A DNA stretch of 59,864 bases from an uncultured Granulosicoccaceae bacterium (GTDB taxonomy: Bacteria; Pseudomonadota; Gammaproteobacteria; Granulosicoccales; Granulosicoccaceae). Below, one piece after another: positions 18,286 through 28,402 of the stretch; the first letter of the stretch is position 1; each line of letters opens with the position of its first letter. The stretch covers positions 1 to 59,864 of the forward strand of contig CALKXD010000162.1 of the NCBI GenBank assembly GCA_938003855.1. The letters are read 5' to 3'. The notes under the pieces are model-generated. The model made no database searches, had not been told where the DNA came from, and saw only the letters and a list, made by a program, of their open reading frames with translations. The position numbers were made by a program, and so were the translations under genes.

Positions 18286-19203
18286 ATGGGCGAAAACGAG
18301 CCGGACGTTGCTAACCAGCAATTGGATATGCAAATGCCGGTAGCGGTCGTGCTTGGCGAGCCTTATGCCGACACCCCCAAAGACCTGTACATCCCGCCGG
18401 ATGCGCTGGAGGTTTTTCTTGAAACCTTCGAGGGTCCGCTCGACCTACTGCTGTACCTGATTAAACGCGAAAACCTCGATATCCTCGATATTCCCGTCGC
18501 TGCTGTCACCGAGCAATACATGCAGTACATTGCGGTGATGGAACTGATGCGTGTGGAGCTTGCCGCGGAGTATCTGGTGATGGCGGCCATGCTGGCGGAG
18601 ATAAAATCGCGCCTGCTGCTGCCGCGCCCGGAAGAATGTGAAGACGAAGACGACCCGCGGGCAGAGCTTATTCGCCGCTTGCAGGCCTACGAGCAATTCA
18701 AGAAAGCCGCAGAAGACCTGGACGAATTACCGCGTATGGAGCGCGATATTTTTGATGCCTGTGCCGGTTTGCCCGAGCTTGAAAACCGCCAGCCGCTGCC
18801 CGACATCACGCTGGAAGAGATGCTTGGTGCTTTTCGCAGTGTGGTGATGCGTGCCAAGTTGCATCAGCACCATAATATTCAAAAAGAATTCCTGTCTGTT
18901 CGTGAACGCATGTCTAACTTGCTGGCCATGTTACAGGAGCACGGCGAGCTCGAGTTTGTGTCGCTGTTTACCGTCGAAGAAGGCCGTGCCGGTTGCGTGG
19001 TCACTTTCCTCGCGATGTTGGAATTATGTAAAGAATCGCTGCTCGAGATCGTTCAGGAGAAACCGCTTGCGCGAATTTTCATTCGACCGGTGACCGAAGC
19101 CGTGGCAAACGAGCGTACCCGCAAGCAAGCCGAATTCGAAGACCAGCTAAATCTGGCTGGCAACGACGATTCCGCCGGTAATCCGGACTCGAGCTACAAG
19201 TAG
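18286..19203 (+). CDS. scpA: Segregation and condensation protein ScpA
   Basis: Kleisin subunit that joins the heads of an SMC dimer and binds ScpB in chromosome condensation. The 305-residue protein has a variable N-terminus (1-40) and then the kleisin start EVFLETFEGPLDLLLYLIKRENLDILDIPVA. The helix MAAMLAEIKSRLLLPRP follows, and a C-terminal winged-helix portion ends near PVTEAV. An AAGG lies about 9 bases before the ATG. scpB follows 51 bases later. The smc gene is not in the window, and rluB, often next in Pseudomonas, is absent. Confidence 0.94.
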   Translation: MGENEPDVANQQLDMQMPVAVVLGEPYADTPKDLYIPPDALEVFLETFEGPLDLLLYLIKRENLDILDIPVAAVTEQYMQYIAVMELMRVELAAEYLVMAAMLAEIKSRLLLPRPEECEDEDDPRAELIRRLQAYEQFKKAAEDLDELPRMERDIFDACAGLPELENRQPLPDITLEEMLGAFRSVVMRAKLHQHHNIQKEFLSVRERMSNLLAMLQEHGELEFVSLFTVEEGRAGCVVTFLAMLELCKESLLEIVQEKPLARIFIRPVTEAVANERTRKQAEFEDQLNLAGNDDSAGNPDSSYK

Positions 19204-19254
19204 TTCGGCCGCCGGTGCACGAGATTTTTACAGAATAATTAAAAGGTTATTCCC

Positions 19255-19944
19255 GTGGAAAAATTGCAAATCAAAAAAATTCTGGAAGCCGCATTGATGG
19301 CAGTGGATAGACCGCTGACTCTCGTGCAGCTGCACCGGTTGTTTTCCCGTGAAGAAGAAACGGTAACTCGCGAGGAAGTCAGTCATGCGCTGGTCGATCT
19401 GCAGGAAGAATATGCCACACGCGGTGTCAGTATTGTAGAGGTCTCGAGTGGATTTCGGGTCCAGATTGATCAGGAAGTATCGCCGTGGATTTCGCGCCTG
19501 TTTGATGAAAAGCCGCCGCGCTACACCCGGGCATTACTTGAGACCCTGGCCTTGGTGGCCTATAGACAGCCGATAACCCGCAGTGAAATTGAAGATGTTC
19601 GCGGCGTGTCGGTGAGCACCAACATCATCAAGACTCTGCTTGAAAGAGAGTGGGTGCGTGTCGTTGGCCATAAGGAAGTTCCGGGGCGACCGGCGATGTA
19701 TGCGACAACCAAAGAATTTCTTGATTACTTCAATTTGCGTCGAATAGACGAACTACCGCCGTTGAGTGAATTGACCGACCTCGACAGTATTGCCACGCAG
19801 CTTGAGATGCCGATTGCGGCGGGCACCGGTGAAGAACAGCAGGAATCAGATGGCGACGGCGACAATGACGTTGACAACAATCTGATCAGCGCCGAGATCA
19901 GTGAAGATAGCGAGCAGTTAGCCGGTAATATCACTCTCCACTAG
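19255..19944 (+). CDS. scpB: Segregation and condensation protein ScpB
   Basis: Kite-type partner of ScpA: two winged-helix domains form a dimer that binds the kleisin and tunes the SMC ATPase. The product has 229 residues with an acidic, Asn/Asp-rich tail from about 195 onward. Conserved blocks are ILEAALMAVDRPLTL, the second winged helix PPRYTRALLETLALVAYRQP, and GRPAMYATTKEFLDYF. The GTG start has AAAAGG about 8 bases upstream. The stop overlaps the convergent smrB stop by four bases. Confidence 0.94.
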   Translation: MEKLQIKKILEAALMAVDRPLTLVQLHRLFSREEETVTREEVSHALVDLQEEYATRGVSIVEVSSGFRVQIDQEVSPWISRLFDEKPPRYTRALLETLALVAYRQPITRSEIEDVRGVSVSTNIIKTLLEREWVRVVGHKEVPGRPAMYATTKEFLDYFNLRRIDELPPLSELTDLDSIATQLEMPIAAGTGEEQQESDGDGDNDVDNNLISAEISEDSEQLAGNITLH

Positions 19945-20519
19945 GGCTCATACTGATCATTGTCACGTGATCTGAGCAACACATACACCGCGCCAGTACC
20001 CCCGTGCGCTGGTTTCGCCGACGTATAAGCGAGCACGTCTTTGCGCTGCCTGAGCCAGGACGCCGTGAATGGCTTCAGGACGGGCGCATCGGTCATTGTT
20101 TTCCGACCCTTGCCGTGAATTATCCGCACGCAGCAGCTGCCATGACTGCGTGTTGCCGAGGTGACAAACAGCTGCATAGTCTCCCGTGCTTCGTTAACCG
20201 TCAGGCCGTGTAAATCAAGGGTCTCCTGAACAGAGTAGTAGCCGTTTCTGAGTTTGCGCATGACCCGGCGCTGTACGCCTGAGCGCGCCCAGTACAAATG
20301 CTCGCCGCTGTCTATGTCTTCCGGATCACGTGGGTCAGTCATGGCGTCGTGCATGACTTGTTGCTCGTCGAGCTCGAACTGACGGGGTCTTGGTGGTGGT
20401 GGTTTGCGTTTATCGGCAACGCGATCATTGTCGACGGGCTTTACGTCCCCGACGGCCTGGCGAAACAGGTCGGCAGCGCTGAGTTTATCCGTGTCATCGT
20501 CCGGCGGGTTACTTGTCAT
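19941..20519 (-). CDS. smrB: Smr-domain endonuclease, SmrB-like
   Basis: SmrB cuts mRNA between collided ribosomes to start ribosome rescue. The 192-residue protein has a charged N-terminal region and a C-terminal Smr domain (about 95-185) with LDLHGLTVNEAR and the loop IIHGKGR. The ending ...HGGTGAVYVLLRS follows E. coli SmrB. A longer frame begins at 20708, but the ATG at 20519 (MTSNPPDDDTDKL) gives the family length. The upstream extension is Arg/His/Pro-rich and unlike a protein start. No strong ribosome site is visible, so the start is uncertain. It could also be a generic Smr protein. Confidence 0.85.
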   Translation of the reverse strand: MTSNPPDDDTDKLSAADLFRQAVGDVKPVDNDRVADKRKPPPPRPRQFELDEQQVMHDAMTDPRDPEDIDSGEHLYWARSGVQRRVMRKLRNGYYSVQETLDLHGLTVNEARETMQLFVTSATRSHGSCCVRIIHGKGRKTMTDAPVLKPFTASWLRQRKDVLAYTSAKPAHGGTGAVYVLLRSRDNDQYEP

Positions 20520-20850
20520 ATCGGGCGCAGCGCGACTGGAAAATAAAGGCAGCATCTGACAGTTGAACCGTCTGTGGTGGCAGCTCCCGTGTGGTGTCCG
20601 GAAAATAGAGAGGTGTACGGGTTGTGCACGCTGCAATCGCCTATAAATAATCGGGGCTGATGAAATACTGACCGATACAGTGTAGCGTTTCAGGGAATTC
20701 ACCGACAAGTCTTGTCAAAGTCGCAATCGCTTTTTCGTCGTGGCGCTTCAGGTGTCAGCGCCTGAAAATGCGACCCCGGGGCCGTCCTGCGGTGCACGGT
20801 ATTTCGCAATGCAGTATTGTCGATAATTGAACCACGAGCAGGAGTGACAG

Positions 20851-21252
20851 ATGACCAAACCAGACGACAAAGAGCTGCGTGAGCGACTCTCCGAAATCCA
20901 GTATCAAGTGACTCAGGGCCATGGCACGGAACGGCCATTCACTGGTGAGCTCAATGACAACAAGCGCAGCGGCAGGTACTTGTGCGTGGTGTGTGGAGCG
21001 TACCTGTTTGATTCTGACACCAAGTACGACTCTCGCAGCGGCTGGCCCAGCTTTTGGGACGTTGCTGAAAAAGACAACATCGCTGAAACAACGGATTCTT
21101 CACTCGGTATGCAGCGCACAGAGGTGCATTGCAGTAAGTGCAACGCACATCAGGGCCATGTGTTTCCTGACGGTCCTGACCCGACCGGGCTGAGATACTG
21201 CATCAACTCGGCATCATTGAGCTTTGTGGCGTCCGAAGAAGAAAGCGAATGA
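20851..21252 (+). CDS. msrB: Peptide-methionine (R)-S-oxide reductase MsrB
   Basis: Reduces the R epimer of methionine sulfoxide in proteins with electrons from thioredoxin (trxB lies later in the window). The 133-residue enzyme has both zinc-binding CxxC pairs (C45/C48 and C94/C97), the substrate block SGWPSF, and catalytic C117 in LRYCINSASL. AGGAG sits 8 bases before the ATG, one of the best ribosome sites in the window. A small membrane protein gene follows after 34 bases, probably co-transcribed. Confidence 0.96.
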   Translation: MTKPDDKELRERLSEIQYQVTQGHGTERPFTGELNDNKRSGRYLCVVCGAYLFDSDTKYDSRSGWPSFWDVAEKDNIAETTDSSLGMQRTEVHCSKCNAHQGHVFPDGPDPTGLRYCINSASLSFVASEEESE

Positions 21253-21286
21253 TTTGCGATACGGGTAAGGGCGCAGTCAGGACACT

Positions 21287-21511
21287 GTGGTGAGGTACGG
21301 GGTCGAAGAAACCACCGGATTACCCTACACCCAGACCTCTCCGGGGTTGCTGGCTTTTACTGTCGGAATCGCGTTGCTTGTAGGGATTCTGTTATTGGCG
21401 CTCGGTAAGTTTGGCAAGCAGATGTGGTTGATCGTCTGGAGCGTCGGTCTGATCTTTTGCAGTGTGATCTATTTGATCTGGCACTTTGTCACTTACGGAC
21501 TGGGAGGTTAG
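21287..21511 (+). CDS. Small two-helix membrane protein, unknown function
   Basis: I do not recognise this 74-residue product. It has two hydrophobic helices (about 21-40 and 46-66) joined by GKFGKQMW, with a short polar N-terminus and almost no tail, typical of a small inner-membrane hairpin protein. Two GTG codons in tandem (21287 and 21290) could start it. It lies 34 bases after msrB on the same strand and is followed after about 50 bases by a perfect 11-bp terminator, so it is the likely last gene of an msrB transcript. Confidence 0.62.
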   Translation: MVRYGVEETTGLPYTQTSPGLLAFTVGIALLVGILLLALGKFGKQMWLIVWSVGLIFCSVIYLIWHFVTYGLGG

Positions 21512-21562
21512 CAGTCGGCGGCTGTGCGGTTATAGCGCAGAGAGGCTTGCGCGAATAAACCG

Positions 21563-21592
21563 GGCGGAGCGCGCAGCCGCGCTCCGCCTTTT
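21563..21592 (+). terminator. Intrinsic terminator after the msrB unit
   Basis: A perfect 11-bp stem (GGCGGAGCGCG 21563-21573, CGCGCTCCGCC 21578-21588) with loop CAGC is followed by TTTT. It lies between the small membrane protein gene and the convergent acs gene. Confidence 0.85.
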
Positions 21593-21602
21593 GGGAAGCC
21601 TG

Positions 21603-23546
21603 TCAGGCTTGTTTAGCAGCGCGGTTTTCAACCAGATCGTCGACCACAGCCGGGTCCGCCAGGGTAGAGGTATCGCCCAGGCTGTCGATTTCATTTTCCG
21701 CGATCTTGCGGAGAATACGGCGCATGATTTTACCGGAACGCGTTTTCGGTAGACCCGGTGCCCACTGGATAATATCGGGACTGGCAATCGGGCCGATCTC
21801 TTTGCGGACGTGCTGCACGAGAGCCGCGCGTAGTTCCTCAGTGGGTTCGGTGCCGATCATCAACGTGACATAGGCGTAGATGCCCTGGCCTTTGATATCG
21901 TGTGGATAGCCGACGACGGCGGCCTCGGCAACTGCTTCGTGTAGTACCAGTGCGCTCTCGACTTCTGCCGTGCCCATGCGGTGGCCTGAGACATTGAGCA
22001 CATCGTCAACGCGCCCGGTGATCCACCAGTAGCCGTCTTCGTCCAGACGGGCGCCATCACCGGTAAAGTAATAACCGGGATACATTTGAAAATAGGTTTC
22101 GTAGAAGCGTTTGTGATCGCCGTAGACGGAACGCATTTGGCCCGGCCACGAGGAGGTGATCACTAGATTGCCTGATCCGGGCCCCTCGATCATGACGCCT
22201 TGATCGTCGAGCAGAGCCGGTACAACACCGAAAAACGGTTTAGTCGCCGAGCCGGGTTTCAGTGCAGTGGCACCGGGCAGGGGGGTGATTAGAATGCCTC
22301 CGGTTTCAGTCTGCCACCAGGTATCGACAATCGGGCAGCGTTCATCACCGACTACTTTGTGGTACCACTCCCAGGCTTCGGGGTTGATCGGTTCGCCCAC
22401 CGAGCCAAGCAGTCGCAGGCTATCGCGCGAGTGTTTCTTGACGAGTTCGTCGCCCTGCGCCATCAGCGCACGCAGTGCAGTTGGTGCGGTGTAGAACGTG
22501 TTCACCTGGTGCTTGTCGATGATCTCCCAGAATCGACCGGCATCCGGGTAGGTGGGGACGCCTTCAAACATCAGTGTGGTCGCGCCATTAGCCAACGGGC
22601 CGTACACAATATATGAGTGCCCGGTAACCCAGCCGACATCAGCGGTGCACCAGTAAATATCACCGTCATGGTAGTCAAAGACGTATTTGTGCGTCATCGC
22701 GGCATAGAGGATATAGCCACCTGTTGTGTGCAGAACCCCTTTGGGTTTACCGGTAGAGCCGGAGGTGTAGAGGATAAACAGCGGATCCTCTGCGTTCATT
22801 TCTTCGGCGGCACAACTGACTGAGCCCGCTTCGACTAATTCGTGATACCAGACGTCTCGGCCGTCATTCCAGCCGGTGGGCTCACCGCCGCGCTTGACGA
22901 CAACCATTTTTCGTACACTCGGGGTGTCTTCGCAGGCCTTGTCAGCATTGGTTTTCAACGGAACTTTTTTGCCGCCGCGCAGTCCCTGATCAGCGGTGAT
23001 GACCACAGAGCACTCGGAGTCGTTGATGCGATCGCGCAGCGCGTCGGGTGAGAAACCGCCAAACACGACAGAGTGCACAGCACCGATGCGCGTGCAGGCC
23101 AGCATGGCTACAGCGGCTTCCGGAATCATCGGCATATAGATGCAGATTCGATCCCCTTTTTTGACGCCCAGTCCCTTGAGGGCACTGGCAAACTGGCACA
23201 CTTCGGCATGCAGTTCGCGGTAGGTAATCCTGCGTTGTTCGTTGGGGTCGTCGCCTTCCCAGATGATCGCTACCTGGTCGCCACGAGTCTCGAGATGCCG
23301 GTCGAGACAGTTGTGGGCAACATTAACCCGTGCGCCTTCAAACCATTTGATGTCTGCGGTGTTGTAGTCAACCTGCTGGACTTTATCCCAGGGGGTATAC
23401 CAGTCAATAAATTCATTGGCTTGCTCGGCCCAGAATTCATCCGGCTGCTCCACAGAGCGGGTGTACATTTCCCGGTACTTTTCGTCGTTGATCCATGCGT
23501 TGCCGGAAACATCTGCGTTTACCGGATAGGTTTTGGATTCTGACAT
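21603..23546 (-). CDS. acs: Acetyl-CoA synthetase
   Basis: AMP-forming synthetase that activates acetate to acetyl-CoA via acetyl-AMP, used for growth on or scavenging of acetate. The 647-residue length is standard. The ANL-superfamily P-loop is [16 protein letters not shown], the A5 motif is [10 protein letters not shown], and the A8/A10 region ends in [13 protein letters not shown], whose lysine is the acetylation control site in this family. The ATG at 23546 has GGTGGAG about 7 bases upstream; an in-frame codon at 23621 is rejected. It is convergent with the msrB unit. No Pat acetyltransferase or CobB is visible nearby. Confidence 0.96.
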   Translation of the reverse strand: MSESKTYPVNADVSGNAWINDEKYREMYTRSVEQPDEFWAEQANEFIDWYTPWDKVQQVDYNTADIKWFEGARVNVAHNCLDRHLETRGDQVAIIWEGDDPNEQRRITYRELHAEVCQFASALKGLGVKKGDRICIYMPMIPEAAVAMLACTRIGAVHSVVFGGFSPDALRDRINDSECSVVITADQGLRGGKKVPLKTNADKACEDTPSVRKMVVVKRGGEPTGWNDGRDVWYHELVEAGSVSCAAEEMNAEDPLFILYTSGSTGKPKGVLHTTGGYILYAAMTHKYVFDYHDGDIYWCTADVGWVTGHSYIVYGPLANGATTLMFEGVPTYPDAGRFWEIIDKHQVNTFYTAPTALRALMAQGDELVKKHSRDSLRLLGSVGEPINPEAWEWYHKVVGDERCPIVDTWWQTETGGILITPLPGATALKPGSATKPFFGVVPALLDDQGVMIEGPGSGNLVITSSWPGQMRSVYGDHKRFYETYFQMYPGYYFTGDGARLDEDGYWWITGRVDDVLNVSGHRMGTAEVESALVLHEAVAEAAVVGYPHDIKGQGIYAYVTLMIGTEPTEELRAALVQHVRKEIGPIASPDIIQWAPGLPKTRSGKIMRRILRKIAENEIDSLGDTSTLADPAVVDDLVENRAAKQA

Positions 23547-23617
23547 CAGCGCTCCACCGTAAGTTGTTGCTGGGTTGTTGTTGAATTTGTGAAAGATATG
23601 GCGACAGGCCCGCCGGG

Positions 23618-24520
23618 TCAACTATTACTGCTCGATTCGGCGACTGAGATCGGTTGTAAGGTCGCGGGAATGCGGTCGCGTCGCCAATTAGGCACCGCAA
23701 ATTGTAGAAATTCAGCGACACTGCCAAGGTCTGCGTCAGGTTGCTGCTGGCCGAGAAACTTCCACGCAAACTGCAGATTACACAATGCATCGCTGTTGTT
23801 GATCGGTTTCGCTCCCGTTTGCTTGCTCAGTTTTCGGCCGTCGGCCTGAACCGCCAGAGGAATGTGTAAATACGCCGGGGTGGGGTAACCCAGTGCGCGC
23901 TGCAGAATGACTTGCCGGGCAGTGTTATCGAGGAGGTCTGCCCCTCTCACAACGTGTGTAATGCCCTGTAAGGCATCATCAACCACAACGGCTAGCTGGT
24001 AGGCAAACAGAGGGCCACGTCGCCTGATGATGAAATCTCCGACGGTGTGCTGCACATTTTCCTCGATGGGGCCAGCCAGGGCATCGACGATGCTGACCTG
24101 GCCGGAATCGATGCGCAGGCGCAAAGCAGAATCGCCTTCCGGCAGATCCAGGTCACGGCAGGTTCCGGGGTAACTGTGCGTGTGTCGGGTTTCGGCGATA
24201 GCGCGCAGTTGCTTGCGTGTACAGCAACAGGCATAGAGCTTATTCTGCTCTCGCAGCTGCTGCAAAGCCTGTTCGTAGAACGGTGACCTTTGGCTTTGAA
24301 ACTGGATTGTGTCGTCCCACTCAAGCTGATGAGCACGCAGGCTGTTTATGATCGATTCACTGGCGCCAGCGACTTCGCGGGGAGGGTCGATGTCTTCAAT
24401 TCTCAGCAGCCAGCGGCCGTTGTGGTGTCTGGCGTCGAGCCAGGTAGCCAGCGCTGTAATCAGCGAGCCAGCGTGCAAATGGCCAGTGGGCGAGGGGGCA
24501 AAGCGGCCGATGTAGGGCAC
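23618..24520 (-). CDS. gluQRS: Glutamyl-Q tRNA(Asp) synthetase
   Basis: Paralogue of the GluRS catalytic core that attaches glutamate to the queuosine base at position 34 of tRNA(Asp). The 300-residue protein lacks the anticodon-binding domain, as expected. It carries the HIGH-type [13 protein letters not shown], the KMSKS-type RKLSKQTG, and zinc-site cysteines in [10 protein letters not shown] with a later PGTCRD. The start is GTG. It follows dksA, an arrangement conserved in gammaproteobacteria; a hairpin lies between them. The acs gene begins 71 bases after its stop. Confidence 0.93.
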   Translation of the reverse strand: MPYIGRFAPSPTGHLHAGSLITALATWLDARHHNGRWLLRIEDIDPPREVAGASESIINSLRAHQLEWDDTIQFQSQRSPFYEQALQQLREQNKLYACCCTRKQLRAIAETRHTHSYPGTCRDLDLPEGDSALRLRIDSGQVSIVDALAGPIEENVQHTVGDFIIRRRGPLFAYQLAVVVDDALQGITHVVRGADLLDNTARQVILQRALGYPTPAYLHIPLAVQADGRKLSKQTGAKPINNSDALCNLQFAWKFLGQQQPDADLGSVAEFLQFAVPNWRRDRIPATLQPISVAESSSNS

Positions 24521-24542
24521 AGCGTAGATGTGTCGGTATCAA

Positions 24543-24570
24543 CAGCGGAGGCCGTAACCGGCCTCCGCTG
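24543..24570 (-). terminator. Perfect hairpin between dksA and gluQRS
   Basis: CAGCGGAGGCCG (24543-24554) and CGGCCTCCGCTG (24559-24570) form an exact 12-bp stem with a 4-base loop, 14 bases after the dksA stop. The T-tract on the minus strand is short. A terminator between dksA and gluQRS that limits gluQRS expression is known in Enterobacteriaceae; this looks equivalent. Confidence 0.7.
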
Positions 24571-24583
24571 CTATCTGCACGGT

Positions 24584-25276
24584 TTAGGCGATTTGCTTTT
24601 CGCGAATCTCTTCGAGTGTCTTGCACTCAATGCACATGTTGGCGGTCGGTCGGGCTTCCAGACGGCGGATGCCGATCTCGACGCCGCAGCCATCGCAAAA
24701 GCCGTATTCGTCGTCGTCCAGTTTGGTAATTGATTCGTCGATTTTTTTGATCAGCTTGCGCTCGCGATCGCGGGTGCGGAGTTCGAGGCTGAATTCCTCT
24801 TCCTGGGTGGCGCGGTCGTTTGGATCCGGGAAGTTGGTGGCGTCGCTTTTCATGTGGCCAACGGTTCTGTCAACTTCCTGCATCAACGATACTTTCCAGT
24901 CGAGCAGTATGGCGCGAAAGTGCTCCATTTGCTCATCGCTCATGTACTCTTCGCCCTTGGCGACTTTGTAGGGCTCGAAGGTCTTGAACTGTCCAGTGCC
25001 CCCGGTCGCGGCGGAGGCCGCTTTTTTTGCCGTCGCTTTCTTTGCGACCGACTTTTTCTTTGCTACCGCCTTGGTGGCAACTTTTGGTGTTTCTTCAATC
25101 GTTGTATTCGCAACTGTCACTTGTTTCGTTACCTTTTTCTTCGTGGCAGGCTTTTTGGCCAAAGCCTGTTTCGCAGTCGGTTTCTTTACTGCTGTTTTCA
25201 CAGCAGTGGCATCGGTCGATCCGGATTTTGCAATTGTCTTTGTCGCTTTGCCAGCAGTTTTCTTTTTGGCAGCCAT
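24584..25276 (-). CDS. dksA: RNA polymerase-binding transcription factor DksA with basic N-terminal extension
   Basis: DksA enters the RNA polymerase secondary channel and, with ppGpp, adjusts rRNA and biosynthetic promoters. The core (about 100-230) is complete: the coiled-coil tip DPNDRA carries the DxxDxA motif, and the zinc finger is CDGC followed by MCIECK. The first 95 or so residues are Lys/Ala/Thr-rich (KKKTAGKATKTIAK, KKATAKKAAS), like a histone H1 tail, giving 230 residues against about 150 usually. ATG at 25276 is chosen with GGTGGGG upstream; a TTG at 25294 adds six residues. The GC-rich discriminator of its promoter suggests stringent feedback. Confidence 0.94.
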   Translation of the reverse strand: MAAKKKTAGKATKTIAKSGSTDATAVKTAVKKPTAKQALAKKPATKKKVTKQVTVANTTIEETPKVATKAVAKKKSVAKKATAKKAASAATGGTGQFKTFEPYKVAKGEEYMSDEQMEHFRAILLDWKVSLMQEVDRTVGHMKSDATNFPDPNDRATQEEEFSLELRTRDRERKLIKKIDESITKLDDDEYGFCDGCGVEIGIRRLEARPTANMCIECKTLEEIREKQIA

Positions 25277-25309
25277 CTTCCCCACCTTGTCCAAAATCGA
25301 AGCCGCACG

Positions 25310-25338
25310 GTTCTACCAGAAAAGTGGAGCGAACGCAA
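25310..25338 (-). promoter_or_regulatory. Candidate dksA promoter
   Basis: On the minus strand TTGCGT (25338-25333) is 17 bases from TAGAAC (25315-25310), followed by a GC-rich discriminator. Transcription would start about 25 bases before the dksA ATG. A GC-rich discriminator is typical of promoters sensitive to DksA/ppGpp, which would allow autoregulation (inference). Confidence 0.42.
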
Positions 25339-25401
25339 ATAAAGCGCATCGCTTTTGTGACGGGTAAAACAGCTGTAAGCTATTATGTGGACTGCGTTTT
25401 T

Positions 25402-25427
25402 CTTAAAATGGAGGTGAAAAATCACCT
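25402..25427 (-). terminator. Candidate terminator of xseA
   Basis: On the minus strand AGGTGA (25427-25422) pairs with TCACCT (25417-25412) across TTTT, then CC-ATTTT follows. The 5' arm contains the xseA stop codon. The stem has only 6 bp, so termination may be partial and xseA may read into dksA. Confidence 0.45.
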
Positions 25428-26759
25428 AACTGTGGCGGCAATCTGACCGGTAGAAACCCGGATATCGAGCGTATCGCCGCTGTTGACCTGATCAGTATCG
25501 GTGACCACTGAGCCCTGTGTCGTCTGCACAATTGCGTACCCGCGACCGAGGGTGTTGAGCGGGCTGATAGCCTGTAATGCGCGGTTGCTGCCGTCGAGCC
25601 GCAGCCGGGTATTTTGCAAAGCCGATCTGGTGCTGTTTTCCAGCCGCAGACGCAGACTGGATAGCTGTTGCTGCCGCCGGCTGAACTGAAGCTCGGGCGA
25701 CAAATTGCGTAATCGCGTCTGTAGCTGGGACAATCGGGCCCGCGATCTCTCGTGCGCATTCAACACTGCTCTTTGCAGACGCAATTCGAGTTCGTCGCAA
25801 CGCTGCGCGCGCTGGCGCAAGCGGTTGTCCGGATGGTGATTGGCGAGTCGACGCTGCAAATGCGACAGCTTGCTCGTCAGGTGCTGGCCGTAGCTTTGCT
25901 GTTGACGAACCAGGCGCTGCTGCATACTTTGAATAAGTTGGCTGAGCTCGCCGCTGTCGGGGCTGCAGAGCTCTGCGGCCGCGGTCGGTGTTGCCGCTCG
26001 CAAATCTGCAACCAGATCTGCAATAGAATAGTCAACCTCGTGACCCACGCCGGCTATCACTGGCAGCCGAGACGCAAATACCGCCCGTGCCACCACCTCT
26101 TCGTTAAACGCCCACAAATCCTCCAGCGAGCCGCCGCCGCGTATCAGCAGCAGAACATCACATTCATTTCTTTGATTGGCCAGTTTCAGCATGGCGGCGA
26201 TTGAAGGCGCCGCGGTGGCACCTTGAACCGTTGCCGGGTAGATGATCACCTGTGCGTGACCGGAGCGACGCCGCAGAACCGTCAGCGCGTCCTGTACGGC
26301 GGCCCCAGTCGGTGAGGTAATCACGCCAATGGTGTTGGGAAACGGCGGTAGCGGCTTTTTATGTTTTTCGTCGAACAACCCTTCTTCGTGCAGTCGACGT
26401 TTGTTTTCCTCGAATTTGCGTTGCAGGTCACCGGCGCCAACCTCGAGCATTCGATCGACCACCATTTGATAGTCGCCGCGCGCCTCGTATATTCCCAGTC
26501 GGCCACGAACCAATACCTTCTGGCCATCTTTAGGTGAAAAATCAACGCGTCGGTTGTCGTTTCGGAACATCGCACAACGCAGTTGCGAGCGACTGTCTTT
26601 AACTGAAAAATACATGTGTCCGGTGCGCGCGCGCATGGTGTTTGAAAGTTCACCTTCAACCCACACGGTCCCGAATTGAGTGTCGAGCAGCCATTTGACT
26701 TCGCTGTTGAGTTCACTAACGGTAAAGACGTGATCTTTTGACAGCGGCGTTTGCTGCAT
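25422..26759 (-). CDS. xseA: Exodeoxyribonuclease VII large subunit
   Basis: Catalytic subunit of ExoVII, which degrades single-stranded DNA from both ends as a complex with several XseB copies. The 445-residue protein has an N-terminal OB fold (about 8-105, WVEGELSNTMRARTGHMYFS), a catalytic domain with IGVITSPTGAAVQDAL, LLIRGGGSLEDLWAFN and VIAGVGHEVDYSIAD, then a long coiled coil and a C-terminal segment GRGYAIV. xseB is not nearby. It is divergent from guaB with a 131-base shared promoter region, as in many gammaproteobacteria. Confidence 0.95.
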   Translation of the reverse strand: MQQTPLSKDHVFTVSELNSEVKWLLDTQFGTVWVEGELSNTMRARTGHMYFSVKDSRSQLRCAMFRNDNRRVDFSPKDGQKVLVRGRLGIYEARGDYQMVVDRMLEVGAGDLQRKFEENKRRLHEEGLFDEKHKKPLPPFPNTIGVITSPTGAAVQDALTVLRRRSGHAQVIIYPATVQGATAAPSIAAMLKLANQRNECDVLLLIRGGGSLEDLWAFNEEVVARAVFASRLPVIAGVGHEVDYSIADLVADLRAATPTAAAELCSPDSGELSQLIQSMQQRLVRQQQSYGQHLTSKLSHLQRRLANHHPDNRLRQRAQRCDELELRLQRAVLNAHERSRARLSQLQTRLRNLSPELQFSRRQQQLSSLRLRLENSTRSALQNTRLRLDGSNRALQAISPLNTLGRGYAIVQTTQGSVVTDTDQVNSGDTLDIRVSTGQIAATVR

Positions 26760-26815
26760 AGTGAAAATTTCCAGGCTAATTCGGGTAGAAAATTAAAATT
26801 GCTGCAGTTAATCAA

Positions 26816-26868
26816 TTTACCTGCTGGCGGTCAAACCGTATAATGGGGTGCACATAGGGATTTCCCTA
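26816..26868 (+). promoter_or_regulatory. guaBA promoter with GC-rich discriminator and inverted repeat
   Basis: TTTACC (26816-26821), a 17-base spacer and a perfect TATAAT (26839-26844) form a near-consensus promoter. GGGGTGC follows the -10, a GC-rich discriminator like those of growth-rate-controlled guaBA promoters. Just past the start site lies the inverted repeat TAGGGA-TT-TCCCTA (26855-26868), which could be an operator or a leader hairpin. Confidence 0.7.
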
Positions 26869-26869
26869 A

Positions 26870-28351
<1,482 letters not shown>

Positions 28352-28402
28352 CAGGCTATTTCCTTCGACGCATCCTGCAGCGTCAATTAAACACAGTACC
28401 CC

